Of a stretch of DNA of 64,000 nucleotides, positions 36,841 through 45,548 are shown piece by piece. The notes under the pieces are model-generated. The model worked only from the letters and a program-made list of their open reading frames with translations. It searched no databases and was not told the DNA's origin. Position 1 is the first letter of the stretch. Every line of letters starts with the position of its first letter. The position numbers and the translations under genes were made by a program. Source of the stretch: Helicobacter sp. 'house sparrow 1' (GTDB lineage: Bacteria > Campylobacterota > Campylobacteria > Campylobacterales > Helicobacteraceae); assembly GCF_900199585.1 (NCBI RefSeq), contig NZ_FZQY01000008.1:62001-126000 (forward strand). Reading direction: 5' to 3'.

Positions 36841-37930
36841 TTTTGCAAATTTAAATTTGGAGTACCAAGAACACCAAGAAGAGATTAATCAAGCAATTAG
36901 CAAAACATTACAATCCTCCCAGTTTATAATGGGGGAAGCTATAGAGCAACTAGAACATAATTTAAAAAATTTTGTAGGGTGTAAATATGCAATCACATGC
37001 TCAAGTGGTACATCTGCCCTACTTTTGGCCTTAATGGCGCTTGGTATTAAACAGGGTGATGAAGTTATCACCACTGATTTTAGTTTTTTTGCAAGTGCTG
37101 AAATGATTGCTTTTTTGGGGGCAAAACCTGTCTTTATAGATATTAATCCCAAAACCTTTAATCTAAATGAAGAGCTTATTGCCCAATCTATTACAAAAAA
37201 AACAAAAGCCATCCTTGTTGTTAGTCTTTTTGGACAAACCCCTAATATGGATTTTATCAATCAAATTGCATCACAATATAATTTGCCTGTTATAGAAGAT
37301 GGGGCTCAAAGTTTTGGTGCAACCTATAAAAATAAAAAAAGTGGGAATCTTTGTACAATTGGAACCACAAGCTTTTTTCCTGCCAAACCCCTAGGGTGCT
37401 TTGGAGATGGCGGGGCCATCTTTTGTAATGACGAATCATTAAGCAAAAAAATAGCTAGTTTAAGGCTTCATGGTCAAAAGCAGAGGTATTATCATAGTCA
37501 GATTGGAATTAGTGCAAGATTAGATGCCCTTCAAGCAAATATACTTAATGTAAAATTAAAATACTTTTCCCAAAAGATTCAAAAAAGACAAGAAGTTGCA
37601 AATCTTTATTTTAAACTTTTAAAAGATCTACCTATTCAACTTCCTATTATCTCAAATCAACACTCTAGCACTTTTGCACAATTTAGCATCTTAAGCACCC
37701 ATCGAGATGCATTGCAGAAATTTTTGAAGCAAAAAGCAATACCAACTGCCATACACTACCCCCTACCCTTGCATCATCAAGAAGCTTTTAACTATCTTCA
37801 TTTTGATGACAAAAATTTTCCTAATGCCATCTATTGCTCTAAAAATATCTTAAGTCTTCCTCTAAACCCATATCTTCAAACAGAAGAAATAGAATATATC
37901 TGCAATAGTATTAGGAACTTTTATGAATAA
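36827..37930 (+). CDS. wbpE: UDP-3-oxo-GlcNAc-uronate aminotransferase, WbpE-like
   Basis: A 367-residue DegT/DnrJ/EryC1 aminotransferase using pyridoxal phosphate. Cofactor lysine is in FFPAKPLGCFGDGGAIF; other motifs are CSSGTSALLLAL, TTDFSFFASAEMI and VIEDGAQSFGATYK. It would aminate the 3-keto sugar made by WbpB. GTG at 36827 and ATG at 36833 are both possible starts, in the overlap with wbpD. Confidence 0.88.
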   Translation: MKMIDFANLNLEYQEHQEEINQAISKTLQSSQFIMGEAIEQLEHNLKNFVGCKYAITCSSGTSALLLALMALGIKQGDEVITTDFSFFASAEMIAFLGAKPVFIDINPKTFNLNEELIAQSITKKTKAILVVSLFGQTPNMDFINQIASQYNLPVIEDGAQSFGATYKNKKSGNLCTIGTTSFFPAKPLGCFGDGGAIFCNDESLSKKIASLRLHGQKQRYYHSQIGISARLDALQANILNVKLKYFSQKIQKRQEVANLYFKLLKDLPIQLPIISNQHSSTFAQFSILSTHRDALQKFLKQKAIPTAIHYPLPLHHQEAFNYLHFDDKNFPNAIYCSKNILSLPLNPYLQTEEIEYICNSIRNFYE

Positions 37931-39176
37931 AATTGCTGTCATTGGGCTTGGCTATGTTGGACTTCCCTTAGCCATAGAATTTGGAAAAAAATACCCTACA
38001 ATAGGCTTTGATATTAATATCAACAGAATCCAATCCCTTAAAAATTTTAAAGATTTCAATGAACAAGTTACAGATTTTACAGAATCTAAAATGCTTTATT
38101 TTACTCATCAAGAAGAAGAACTAAGAGATGCCAACATTTATATTATCACTGTTCCTACTCCTGTAGATTCTTATAAAAAGCCTGACATATCTTTATTACT
38201 TAATGCAACAAAATGTGTCGCAAAATATTTAAAAAAGCAAGATATTGTAATCTATGAATCTACCACCTACCCTACTTGCACTAAAAGAGAATGCATCCCT
38301 TTATTAGAAGAAATCAGTCATCTAAAACTTAATCAAGATTTTTTTGTAGGGTATTCTCCTGAAAGGATCAATCCTGGCGATTCAACACATACACTCACAA
38401 ATATTACAAAAATCACTTCAGGTAGCAATCACATCAGTGCAAAAAAAATTAACCAACTCTATAAAAGTATTGTAAAAAAGACCTATTTAGCTCCAAGTAT
38501 TGAAGTTGCAGAAGCAGCTAAGGCTATTGAAAATGCTCAAAGGGATTTAAATATTGCCTTTGTAAATGAGCTGAGTATAATTTTTGATCGCTTAGGGATT
38601 GATACTTCAGAAGTTTTAAAAGCGGCAAAGACAAAATGGAATTTTTTACCCTTTACCCCAGGATTGGTTGGGGGACACTGCATTAGCGTAGATCCCTACT
38701 ATCTCACACATATTTCCAATGAATATGGCTATCACCCAAAGGTCATCTCTTCGGGCAGATTTATTAATGATATGATGCCAAGCTTTATTGTTCAAAAAGT
38801 CATTAAACTTTTAGCAAAACATCAAATTAGCCCCATTGGGGCAAAAATTGCAATTTTTGGTGCGAGTTTCAAAGAAAATTGTAAAGACATACGCAATGCG
38901 AAAGTCTTTGAAGTTTTAAAAGAAATGCAAGAATATGGTTGCAAAGTGGATATTTTTGATTCTTTAGTAGATAAAGATGAGGTATTTCAAACCTATCAAG
39001 TGAGATTGCATCATATTGAAGAGATAAAAAATCACACCTTTGATGTTTGCATTCTTGCAATTCCTCATCAATATTTTTTAGATCTTAATTTTGATAATTT
39101 CTTGCAATCCAATGGTTTTATTTTTGATATTAAAGGGATTTTAAAGAAAAAACAAAAAAATATTTATAAACTTTAA
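37923..39176 (+). CDS. wbpA: UDP-N-acetylglucosamine 6-dehydrogenase, WbpA-like
   Basis: A 417-residue UDP-sugar dehydrogenase making UDP-GlcNAc-uronate, the entry step. NAD loop KIAVIGLGYVGLPLA, then VGYSPERINPGD, EVAEAAKAIENAQRD and the catalytic Cys in GLVGGHCISVDPYYL (residue about 258). The C-terminal UDP-binding domain begins near IAIFGASFKENCKDIRN. Last gene of the cluster; overlaps wbpE by 8 bp. Confidence 0.9.
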   Translation: MNKIAVIGLGYVGLPLAIEFGKKYPTIGFDININRIQSLKNFKDFNEQVTDFTESKMLYFTHQEEELRDANIYIITVPTPVDSYKKPDISLLLNATKCVAKYLKKQDIVIYESTTYPTCTKRECIPLLEEISHLKLNQDFFVGYSPERINPGDSTHTLTNITKITSGSNHISAKKINQLYKSIVKKTYLAPSIEVAEAAKAIENAQRDLNIAFVNELSIIFDRLGIDTSEVLKAAKTKWNFLPFTPGLVGGHCISVDPYYLTHISNEYGYHPKVISSGRFINDMMPSFIVQKVIKLLAKHQISPIGAKIAIFGASFKENCKDIRNAKVFEVLKEMQEYGCKVDIFDSLVDKDEVFQTYQVRLHHIEEIKNHTFDVCILAIPHQYFLDLNFDNFLQSNGFIFDIKGILKKKQKNIYKL

Positions 39177-39184
39177 CTTTTTTC

Positions 39185-39213
39185 TTGACTCTATTACTAT
39201 TTTTATTTATAAT
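39185..39213 (+). promoter_or_regulatory. Consensus-type promoter for tRNA-Asn
   Basis: TTGACT (39185-39190), a 17-bp spacer and TATAAT (39208-39213), with the tRNA beginning about 30 nt after the predicted start. Helicobacter promoters rarely show a -35 this good. Confidence 0.75.
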
Positions 39214-39249
39214 TGCAGCTCTTGTTTTTACTAAAAACAGTTTAAACAT

Positions 39250-39324
39250 TCCGGATTAGCTCAGCGGTAGAGTAGGCGGCTGTTAACCGCTTGGTCGTAG
39301 GTTCGAATCCTACATCCGGAGCCA
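39250..39324 (+). tRNA. tRNA-Asn (anticodon GTT)
   Basis: Acceptor TCCGGAT pairs with ATCCGGA, then discriminator G and encoded CCA. The anticodon loop CTGTTAA sits between GGCGG-type and CCGCT-type arms and gives GTT. The T arm is GTAGG/CCTAC around TTCGAAT. Confidence 0.96.
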
Positions 39325-39845
39325 CTAATTACTTCTAATAATTTCTACAAAATACTTCGTAAAAAATGTGTGAAAGTTTGTATCATTTCAAGTAAATTTT
39401 AAAAGAATCAAATAGCTTCTAATTAGTGATTTATAAACTCTTAGGATTAATAACTAAAAAATAAGCTTATAGCACAAAAAGATATTTCACAAAATTAAAT
39501 CAATCCCCCTCCTCTTTTATGGTAGAAAAACTTAAGCAAGGTTTTTACTTTTCTCTCAATCCAAAATGATTACCTACATCGCATGATTAAAACCTTATAA
39601 GCAAAACCACAAACATATCTTTAAGTTTTAAAAGAATCAATCTTCTTACTGCTTGATAAATTTTCATCTTTTATTCTTAATTTTTTCTATTACTCTATAA
39701 CATTGATTTGATACATGATAAGCATCTCTTCTAGGTATTATTTTTTCTAGTTAGAATTAAATGATAATTTTTATTATTTACTATTTATTATTTTTTGATT
39801 TTTACAATGAAACTGGTTTTAGTTAATTTTAAAAAAGGAGAAAAA
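39325..39845. other. Intergenic region between tRNA-Asn and katA
   Basis: About 520 bp without a supported gene. A 15-nt direct repeat TTTTAAAAGAATCAA occurs at 39397-39411 and 39626-39640. Close to katA, ATAAT-TTTT-ATTAT (39764-39777) lies in an A/T-rich tract and resembles Fur/PerR-type boxes in composition only. An upstream frame for katA from 39795 is open but lacks a ribosome site. Confidence 0.35.
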
Positions 39846-41291
39846 ATGAAGCACTTTACTTTAACCAATAGCGTCGGAGCTCCCATAGGAAGCAATCAAG
39901 ATTCTCTAACAGTGGGTCCTAGAGGGCCGATGCTTTTACAAGACACTTGGTTTTTAGAAAAATTAGCACATTTCAATAGAGAGAGAATCCCTGAGAGAGT
40001 TGTTCATGCAAAAGGAAGTGGAGCTTATGGAATCTTTACTGTGACAAATGATATTACACAATATACAAAAGCAAAAATTTTTAGTGAAATTGGAAAAACT
40101 ACTCCCTGTTTTTTTAGATTCTCAACAGTTGCTGGTGAAAAAGGAGCAGCAGATGCAGAAAGAGATCCTAGAGGCTTTGCAATGAAATATTACACAGAGG
40201 ATGGGAATTGGGATTTGGTAGGGAATAATACTCCTATATTCTTTATAAGAGATCCTTTAAAATTCCCCGATTTTATTCACACTCAAAAAAGAGATCCAAG
40301 AACAAACCTTAGAAATATGACAGCTGCTTGGGATTTTTGGAGTAAGGTTCCAGAATCTTTACATCAAGTTACAATTTTGATGAGCGATAGAGGAATACCA
40401 AGGACTTATCGTCATATGCACGGATATGGTAGTCACACTTTTAGTTTTATCAATGCAAAAAATGAAAGATTTTGGGTGAAATTTCATATGAGATCAATGC
40501 AGGGTATAGAAAACCTTACAAATAAGGAGGCTGAAAGCCTAATTGCAAAAGATAGGGAATCTCACCAAAGGGATTTATTTGAAGCAATTGAAAGAAAAGA
40601 ATATCCCAAGTGGAAAATGTGCGTACAAATCATGCCAGAAAAAGATGCTAAGACCTATAGATTCCATCCTTTTGATTTAACAAAGGTTTGGAGTCAAAAG
40701 GATTATCCGCTTATTGAAGTGGGAATTGTAGAGCTAAATAAAAATCCTGATAACTATTTTGCAGAAGTAGAGCAATCTGCCTTTAATCCAGCAAATATAG
40801 TCCCAGGAATTGGTTATAGTCCTGATAGAGTGCTTCAAGGTAGATTATTTGCATATGGAGATACAGCAAGATATAGACTTGGTATTAATCACGATCAACT
40901 ACCAGTAAATGCCTCAAGAGTTCCTGTCCATACAACTCATAGAGATGGATATATGCAAAATGGAAATTATGGTGGCTATATGAATTATAATCCTAGTTCT
41001 ATACCGGGTTATCAGGAAGACATTGGGGCAAGAGAGCCAAAATTGGATGTGAGTTTATTTGAGAGGGAAACTGATATTTATAACTGGGATTATAGAGTTG
41101 AGGATGATGATTATTATACACAGGCTGGAGATTTATATCGCCTCCTTAGTGATGAAGAAAAAGAACGCCTTTGTCAAAATATAAAAGAGGCTATGGAAGG
41201 GGTTCCTGTAGAGATCAAAAAATTACAGATTGAACATTTCAAAAAAGCTGATCCAAATTATGGCAAACGCGTAGCAGAACTTGTTCTTTAA
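39846..41291 (+). CDS. katA: Catalase (monofunctional haem type)
   Basis: A 481-residue clade-3-like catalase. The distal His54 is in [31 protein letters not shown] follows, with the conserved Asn. The proximal haem Tyr, about residue 337, is in [14 protein letters not shown]. No cleavable signal peptide is seen; H. pylori catalase is found in cytoplasm and periplasm. ATG was chosen after AAAAGGAG. An upstream ATG 17 codons earlier has no site. A strong hairpin follows the stop. Confidence 0.97.
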   Translation: MKHFTLTNSVGAPIGSNQDSLTVGPRGPMLLQDTWFLEKLAHFNRERIPERVVHAKGSGAYGIFTVTNDITQYTKAKIFSEIGKTTPCFFRFSTVAGEKGAADAERDPRGFAMKYYTEDGNWDLVGNNTPIFFIRDPLKFPDFIHTQKRDPRTNLRNMTAAWDFWSKVPESLHQVTILMSDRGIPRTYRHMHGYGSHTFSFINAKNERFWVKFHMRSMQGIENLTNKEAESLIAKDRESHQRDLFEAIERKEYPKWKMCVQIMPEKDAKTYRFHPFDLTKVWSQKDYPLIEVGIVELNKNPDNYFAEVEQSAFNPANIVPGIGYSPDRVLQGRLFAYGDTARYRLGINHDQLPVNASRVPVHTTHRDGYMQNGNYGGYMNYNPSSIPGYQEDIGAREPKLDVSLFERETDIYNWDYRVEDDDYYTQAGDLYRLLSDEEKERLCQNIKEAMEGVPVEIKKLQIEHFKKADPNYGKRVAELVL

Positions 41292-41296
41292 TCCTT

Positions 41297-41327
41297 TATC
41301 ATCCTTAGAGCTTTTCTAAGGATGATA
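41297..41327. terminator. 13-bp hairpin between convergent katA and a small gene
   Basis: TATCATCCTTAGA and its perfect complement TCTAAGGATGATA flank the 5-nt loop GCTTT, starting 6 bp after the katA stop. No U-tract follows on the plus strand. It separates convergent genes, so it could block transcription in both directions. Confidence 0.55.
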
Positions 41328-41355
41328 GTGTCTCTTAATTAATCTAAAAATCACC

Positions 41356-41565
41356 CTACTCTTTGTTGCCATAAGCCTCCCTGCAAGCATTATTATCTCC
41401 AAATAGACATTTTTTTTGTAATTCCTTGAAGTACTCTGCCTCTTTTTGTTGTTGTTTTTCTACATTGTAACTTCTGTATTTATCAAAACCCCATACTGCC
41501 AAACATACAAAAATAATGAAAAAAAAGTCATACTTTTTGATTTTTGGACAAAACTTACAAGCCAT
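41356..41565 (-). CDS. Small membrane protein with Cys-rich ends, unknown function
   Basis: A 69-residue protein: an N-terminal MACKFCPKIKKYD with a CxxC, a single membrane helix (FFFIIFVCLAVWGF), then a Lys/Gln-rich charged stretch. The end is CLFGDNNACREAYGNKE, again with two Cys. TTTGGAGGAG precedes the start 4 nt upstream, the strongest ribosome site in the area. It is not similar to a family I recognise. It is divergent from torA and convergent with katA. Confidence 0.6.
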   Translation of the reverse strand: MACKFCPKIKKYDFFFIIFVCLAVWGFDKYRSYNVEKQQQKEAEYFKELQKKCLFGDNNACREAYGNKE

Positions 41566-41602
41566 TAAACTCCTCCAAAGTAGGTAAATACTAAATGTGG
41601 TC

Positions 41603-41611
41603 TGCTATAAT
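41603..41611 (+). promoter_or_regulatory. Extended -10 promoter for torA
   Basis: TGCTATAAT is an extended -10, with a second overlapping TATAAT at 41612-41617. It lies about 35 nt upstream of the torA start. Confidence 0.5.
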
Positions 41612-41645
41612 TATAATTAAAAGTCCACAACAAAAAAGGGTTAAA

Positions 41646-44039
41646 ATGGCTATATCAAGACGCAATATACTAAAATTTACAACTGGAAGTGTCCTTGGAT
41701 TGCATTTACAACCCCTTCACAGTGCTGGAATCTTTAGGAAGATTGAAAAGATTCCACATGCTACACATTTTGGACCATTTTATGCAAAAGTAGAAGATGG
41801 AATTTTTAAGGATATTGAAGCACAAAAACATGATTTTAACCCTTCAGTTACAATAAAAGCCTTGATTGATCAAACTTATTCAGATACAAGAGTTAAATAT
41901 CCGTGTGTGAGAAAAAGTTACTTGGAAAATAAAGAAAATCACAAATCATTACGCGGTAGAGAGGAGTTTGTCAGGGTAAGCTGGGAAGAAGCCTTGGATC
42001 TAATTGCCAAAAAGCTAAAAGAAATCCCAAACCACAATATCTATAATGCAAGTTATAGTGCTTGGAAACACACAGGAAGACTGCATAATCCTAGTATAGT
42101 AGCTAGCAGATTCTTCAATCTAGCTCTAGGTGGAGTAATTGAAACCAATGGGGGGTATAGCAATGATGCTGCTTCAAAAGTAAATCCTACAATTATTGGG
42201 GATATGGAAGTTTATGCTCCACAGACTACACACGAAGAAATAATTGAAAATTGCAGGGTTTATGTATTATGGGGTTCTGACTTATTTAAGAACAATCGTG
42301 TTGATTATGTAGTTGCAAATCACCTCAACGATACTTATTATCCACAATACAAAAAGGCTGGTATTAAATTTATCTGCATTGATCCTATCTACACTGAAAC
42401 TGCAGAAATGTTTGAGGCAGAATGGATAAAAATTAAACCAAATACTGATGTTGCACTTATGCTTGGCATGATGCATCACCTCTACCACACTAAAAAATAC
42501 AACAAAACCTTTATTTCAAAATACACAGATGGATTTGAAACATTTTTGCCTTATCTTTTGGGGAAAACTGATAAGATTGCAAAAACTCCAGAATGGGCAG
42601 AACAAATCACTCAAATCCCTTCTAAAAAGATTAAAGAACTTGCTAATCTTTTTGTTTCCACAAGAACATTTCTAGCGGGCAATTGGTCAATGCAGAGATC
42701 CTCTCATGGAGAACAAGTTGATTGGGCACTAATAACCCTAGCTTGTATGATTGGTCAAATTGGACTTCCTGGTGGTGGTTTTGGTCTAAGTATGCATTTT
42801 TTAGGAGGTGGGCAGGCTGTATCTGGATATAAGATACAATCTCCACTCATTCAAGGATATAATAAAACACAACTAAGAATACCTGCCTCAAGAATCTCTG
42901 ATGCAATTTTAAATCCTAATAAAGAAATTAATTTTAATGGGAAAAAAATCAAGTACCCAAAAATTGACCTGATGTATATTTGTGGGTCCTCATTGGTAAA
43001 TCATCAACCCAACACAAATGAACTTATTAAAGCTCTTAGGACTCTAGATACAATCATAGTCCATGATCCTTGGTGGACTCCAACTGCAAAAATGGCAGAT
43101 ATTGTTCTTCCATCAACTACCACTTTTGAAAGAGATGATATTAGCTTTGGGAGCTTTCATTCTAAGAGTGTAATTTATGCAATGAAAAAAGTCATCAATC
43201 CCTTATATGAATCTAAAAGTGATTTTGAGATTTTTGAATTATTATCTCAAAAGATTGGTGGAGAGGATCTTAGACAAAATTACACAGAATCAAAAACCAA
43301 CTCAGAATGGCTTCAAGAATTTTATAATCAAGGTGATGGGCCCTCTTTTAAGGATTTTGATCAATTTTGGAAAGATGGTTTTGTGGAGTTTGAGATTCCA
43401 AAGGAAGCTCGTCATTATGTGAGATACTCAGATTTTAGAAAAGATCCTATAAAATATAAACTTGCTACAGAAAGTGGAAAAATACAGATTTTTTCAAAAA
43501 TCTTTTCCTCTTTCAACTTGGCAGATTTTAAAGGCCACCCTATATGGTTTAAACCCAAAGAATGGCTTGAAACAAAAAGCAAAGACAATAAATTCCATCT
43601 ACTCTCCCCACACTCAAAATATCGCTTTAATTCTCAACTAGATAACACTTGGATTAGAAATCTTTATAAAATCCAAGGAAGAGAACCTATGATGATTAAC
43701 CCTGAAGATGCAACAAGACTTGATATTGCAAATGGTGAAATTGTAGAAGTTTATAACAATGAGGGAAGAATACTTGTTGGCGCAGTCATCACAAGCAAAA
43801 TTAGAAAAGGGGTTATTGCAATTTGTGCGGGCTCTTGGTATGACCCCGAAAATCCCCAAGAAGAAAATCCAAGGTGCAACTCAGGTTGCGTAAATGTTCT
43901 TACTTCATCAAACACTACAAGTCAGATGGCACAAGCCATTGCTGTCAATTCAACTTTGGTAAATATAAAGAAACTTGATGCGGGAGAAGTGATTAGGCCT
44001 TATCATTCCATTCTTCCTCCAAGTATTATAGGTGGTTAA
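41646..44039 (+). CDS. torA: Periplasmic TMAO/S- or N-oxide reductase, molybdopterin type
   Basis: A 797-residue enzyme of the DMSO/TMAO/biotin-sulfoxide reductase family. The N-terminus has a twin-arginine signal (MAISRRNILKFTTG), so it folds with cofactor in the cytoplasm and is exported by Tat. NASYSAWKHTGRLHN is TorA-like, and the molybdenum-ligating Ser is in NGGYSNDAA. The molybdopterin parts include YVLWGSDLFKN, LACMIGQIGLPGGGFG, HDPWWTPTAKMADIVLPSTT and the C-terminal domain from about 660. It lies directly before a monohaem cytochrome gene, as Cj0264c-Cj0265c in Campylobacter. The exact substrate cannot be read. Confidence 0.88.
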   Translation: MAISRRNILKFTTGSVLGLHLQPLHSAGIFRKIEKIPHATHFGPFYAKVEDGIFKDIEAQKHDFNPSVTIKALIDQTYSDTRVKYPCVRKSYLENKENHKSLRGREEFVRVSWEEALDLIAKKLKEIPNHNIYNASYSAWKHTGRLHNPSIVASRFFNLALGGVIETNGGYSNDAASKVNPTIIGDMEVYAPQTTHEEIIENCRVYVLWGSDLFKNNRVDYVVANHLNDTYYPQYKKAGIKFICIDPIYTETAEMFEAEWIKIKPNTDVALMLGMMHHLYHTKKYNKTFISKYTDGFETFLPYLLGKTDKIAKTPEWAEQITQIPSKKIKELANLFVSTRTFLAGNWSMQRSSHGEQVDWALITLACMIGQIGLPGGGFGLSMHFLGGGQAVSGYKIQSPLIQGYNKTQLRIPASRISDAILNPNKEINFNGKKIKYPKIDLMYICGSSLVNHQPNTNELIKALRTLDTIIVHDPWWTPTAKMADIVLPSTTTFERDDISFGSFHSKSVIYAMKKVINPLYESKSDFEIFELLSQKIGGEDLRQNYTESKTNSEWLQEFYNQGDGPSFKDFDQFWKDGFVEFEIPKEARHYVRYSDFRKDPIKYKLATESGKIQIFSKIFSSFNLADFKGHPIWFKPKEWLETKSKDNKFHLLSPHSKYRFNSQLDNTWIRNLYKIQGREPMMINPEDATRLDIANGEIVEVYNNEGRILVGAVITSKIRKGVIAICAGSWYDPENPQEENPRCNSGCVNVLTSSNTTSQMAQAIAVNSTLVNIKKLDAGEVIRPYHSILPPSIIGG

Positions 44040-44588
44040 ATGAAGAAATTTTTAATATCTTTAATCTATTTAATAAGTTTTGCTTTTTCTGAGATGCTAT
44101 ATGTGATTGATGACAATACAGAAGTTTTTGATTCTAATGGAAAAAATGAAATTGGAATTGCCTTTAGAGGAATGGGTGGAGAAAAAATTAAGGAATTGGG
44201 AGATAAAACCATCTTGAGATTTCAAGGTTTTATAAAAAAAAATGACCCACTTACTCTATATGCCACAAAAGATATGTCTATGCCACTTATTGCTTTTCAT
44301 CAAGACAATAACTCTAGCACTATTGAAGTTGCAATTTCTAAACAAAAACTATCTCAAGACCTAAATAACATTTGGAGTGAAACAAAAAAAATATATTATA
44401 ATAAATGCTCAATATGCCATATGGCAATTTCTCCAAAAGATTATTCCGTGTTGGAATGGAAAAGCATCTTTAACACGATGAAAGAGTTTACTGTATTTGA
44501 TGATTTGGAATCTAGACAGGTTCTTGATTACTTGAAGTTTAATGCCTCTGATGGCTATCTTTCAAATCCAAAAAAGGATACAAAGTGA
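44040..44588 (+). CDS. Monohaem c-type cytochrome, likely TorA electron donor
   Basis: A 182-residue secreted protein with a signal peptide (about 1-16). The single haem motif CSICHM lies near residue 121; His of CXXCH is present and Met follows it. The N-terminal two thirds is a strand-rich region without further haem sites. The start follows the torA stop immediately (TAAATG), which together with the family precedent Cj0265c suggests electron delivery from quinol or cytochrome to TorA. Confidence 0.8.
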   Translation: MKKFLISLIYLISFAFSEMLYVIDDNTEVFDSNGKNEIGIAFRGMGGEKIKELGDKTILRFQGFIKKNDPLTLYATKDMSMPLIAFHQDNNSSTIEVAISKQKLSQDLNNIWSETKKIYYNKCSICHMAISPKDYSVLEWKSIFNTMKEFTVFDDLESRQVLDYLKFNASDGYLSNPKKDTK

Positions 44589-44956
44589 AAATATGCGTAA
44601 TGTGCGAATCAACACTTCTCCAAAAGTCATTAGAATATTACTTGAGTGAATTTTTAACTTCTTACACAGAAGCAGAGTTTATTATTTCTGATATTGCTCT
44701 ACAAATTGAAAAGCCCATTTGCCTACTTAACCAATCCAGAGAATCAGATATCAAAAAGCCCTTTACTCCTGTAAGTCTATTTAAGGATTTACAAAACTTT
44801 TATCATACACGGGTGAAAAAAAATATAATTTCAAATAGTATTCCAAAGGAGTTATTAAATATTACAGACCCACAAATACAAACAAAAATTGATCATCTTT
44901 TGCAAGAATTCTCAAAACAAATCTATCAAGCGCTTCATCGTGATGAAAAACAATAA
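44585..44956 (+). CDS. Conserved hypothetical protein
   Basis: A 123-residue protein starting at GTG, overlapping the cytochrome stop (GTGA). It begins MKICVMCESTLLQKSLEYYL with a CxxC-spaced Cys pair near residues 4 and 7; the rest is mixed helix and strand with charged residues and no membrane segment. I do not recognise it. A short protein of unknown function lies next to rsmD in H. pylori as well. It overlaps the rsmD start by 14 bp, so translation is probably coupled. Confidence 0.55.
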   Translation: MKICVMCESTLLQKSLEYYLSEFLTSYTEAEFIISDIALQIEKPICLLNQSRESDIKKPFTPVSLFKDLQNFYHTRVKKNIISNSIPKELLNITDPQIQTKIDHLLQEFSKQIYQALHRDEKQ

Positions 44957-45545
44957 TACAATAAAAGTCATAGGTGGCTTACTTAAAAACCAAAGGCTAC
45001 AAATGGCTAGTTATGACACTACAAGATCTAGCAAGGCTATTTTAAAAGAATCCCTTTTTAATACTCTAATGCCAGTTATTACAAATTTTGGATTTATTGA
45101 AGTATTTGCAGGAACGGGTTCTATAGGAATAGAGGCCTTAAGTCGTGGGGCATTGGAAGCAAATTTTATAGAAAAAGACAAGCAGGCTTTTGAAATTTTA
45201 AACCAAAATTTACAAAAGATTTATCACAAATTCCCTACTCTTAAGTTTAAAAGTTTTTTTGGTGACAGCTTTGAGTTATTGCCTCAAATCATTAAAAATT
45301 CCAAATTAAAAAACTTTATTCTTTTTTTTGATCCTCCCTTTCCTATTAGAGAAAATTTTGCCGATATTTATATGAAGTGTTTTAATCTTGTGGAAAAAAT
45401 ACAAAATAAGGATAGCACTTTTCTAGTTATCTTTGAATTTTACACTTCCTATGAGATGCCAAAAAACATTAAAGATTTTAGTATAATAAAGACCAAAAGG
45501 TTTGGAAAGAGTGGTTTAGCTTACTATGCCAATAAGGAGTTATAA
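44943..45545 (+). CDS. rsmD: 16S rRNA (guanine-N2) methyltransferase RsmD
   Basis: A 200-residue SAM-dependent enzyme that methylates G966 of 16S rRNA. The start was set at the ATG of MKNNNTIKVIGG; the upstream 18 codons lack a site. Motifs: GLLKNQRLQMASYDTTRSSK, FIEVFAGTGSIGIEALSRGA (SAM loop) and FFDPPFPIRE (the catalytic DPPF). Its 5' end overlaps the preceding gene by 14 bp. Confidence 0.92.
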   Translation: MKNNNTIKVIGGLLKNQRLQMASYDTTRSSKAILKESLFNTLMPVITNFGFIEVFAGTGSIGIEALSRGALEANFIEKDKQAFEILNQNLQKIYHKFPTLKFKSFFGDSFELLPQIIKNSKLKNFILFFDPPFPIRENFADIYMKCFNLVEKIQNKDSTFLVIFEFYTSYEMPKNIKDFSIIKTKRFGKSGLAYYANKEL

Positions 45546-45548
45546 AAA

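Noticed and set aside
39795-39845. Katalase start 17 codons upstream
   Set aside because: No ribosome site and no family similarity; AAAAGGAG lies just ahead of the ATG at 39846.
41646-44039. Loss of the molybdenum-ligand serine (His in SAWKHTG)
   Set aside because: That position is not the ligand. The ligating Ser lies about 30 residues later, in NGGYSNDAA, and is present.
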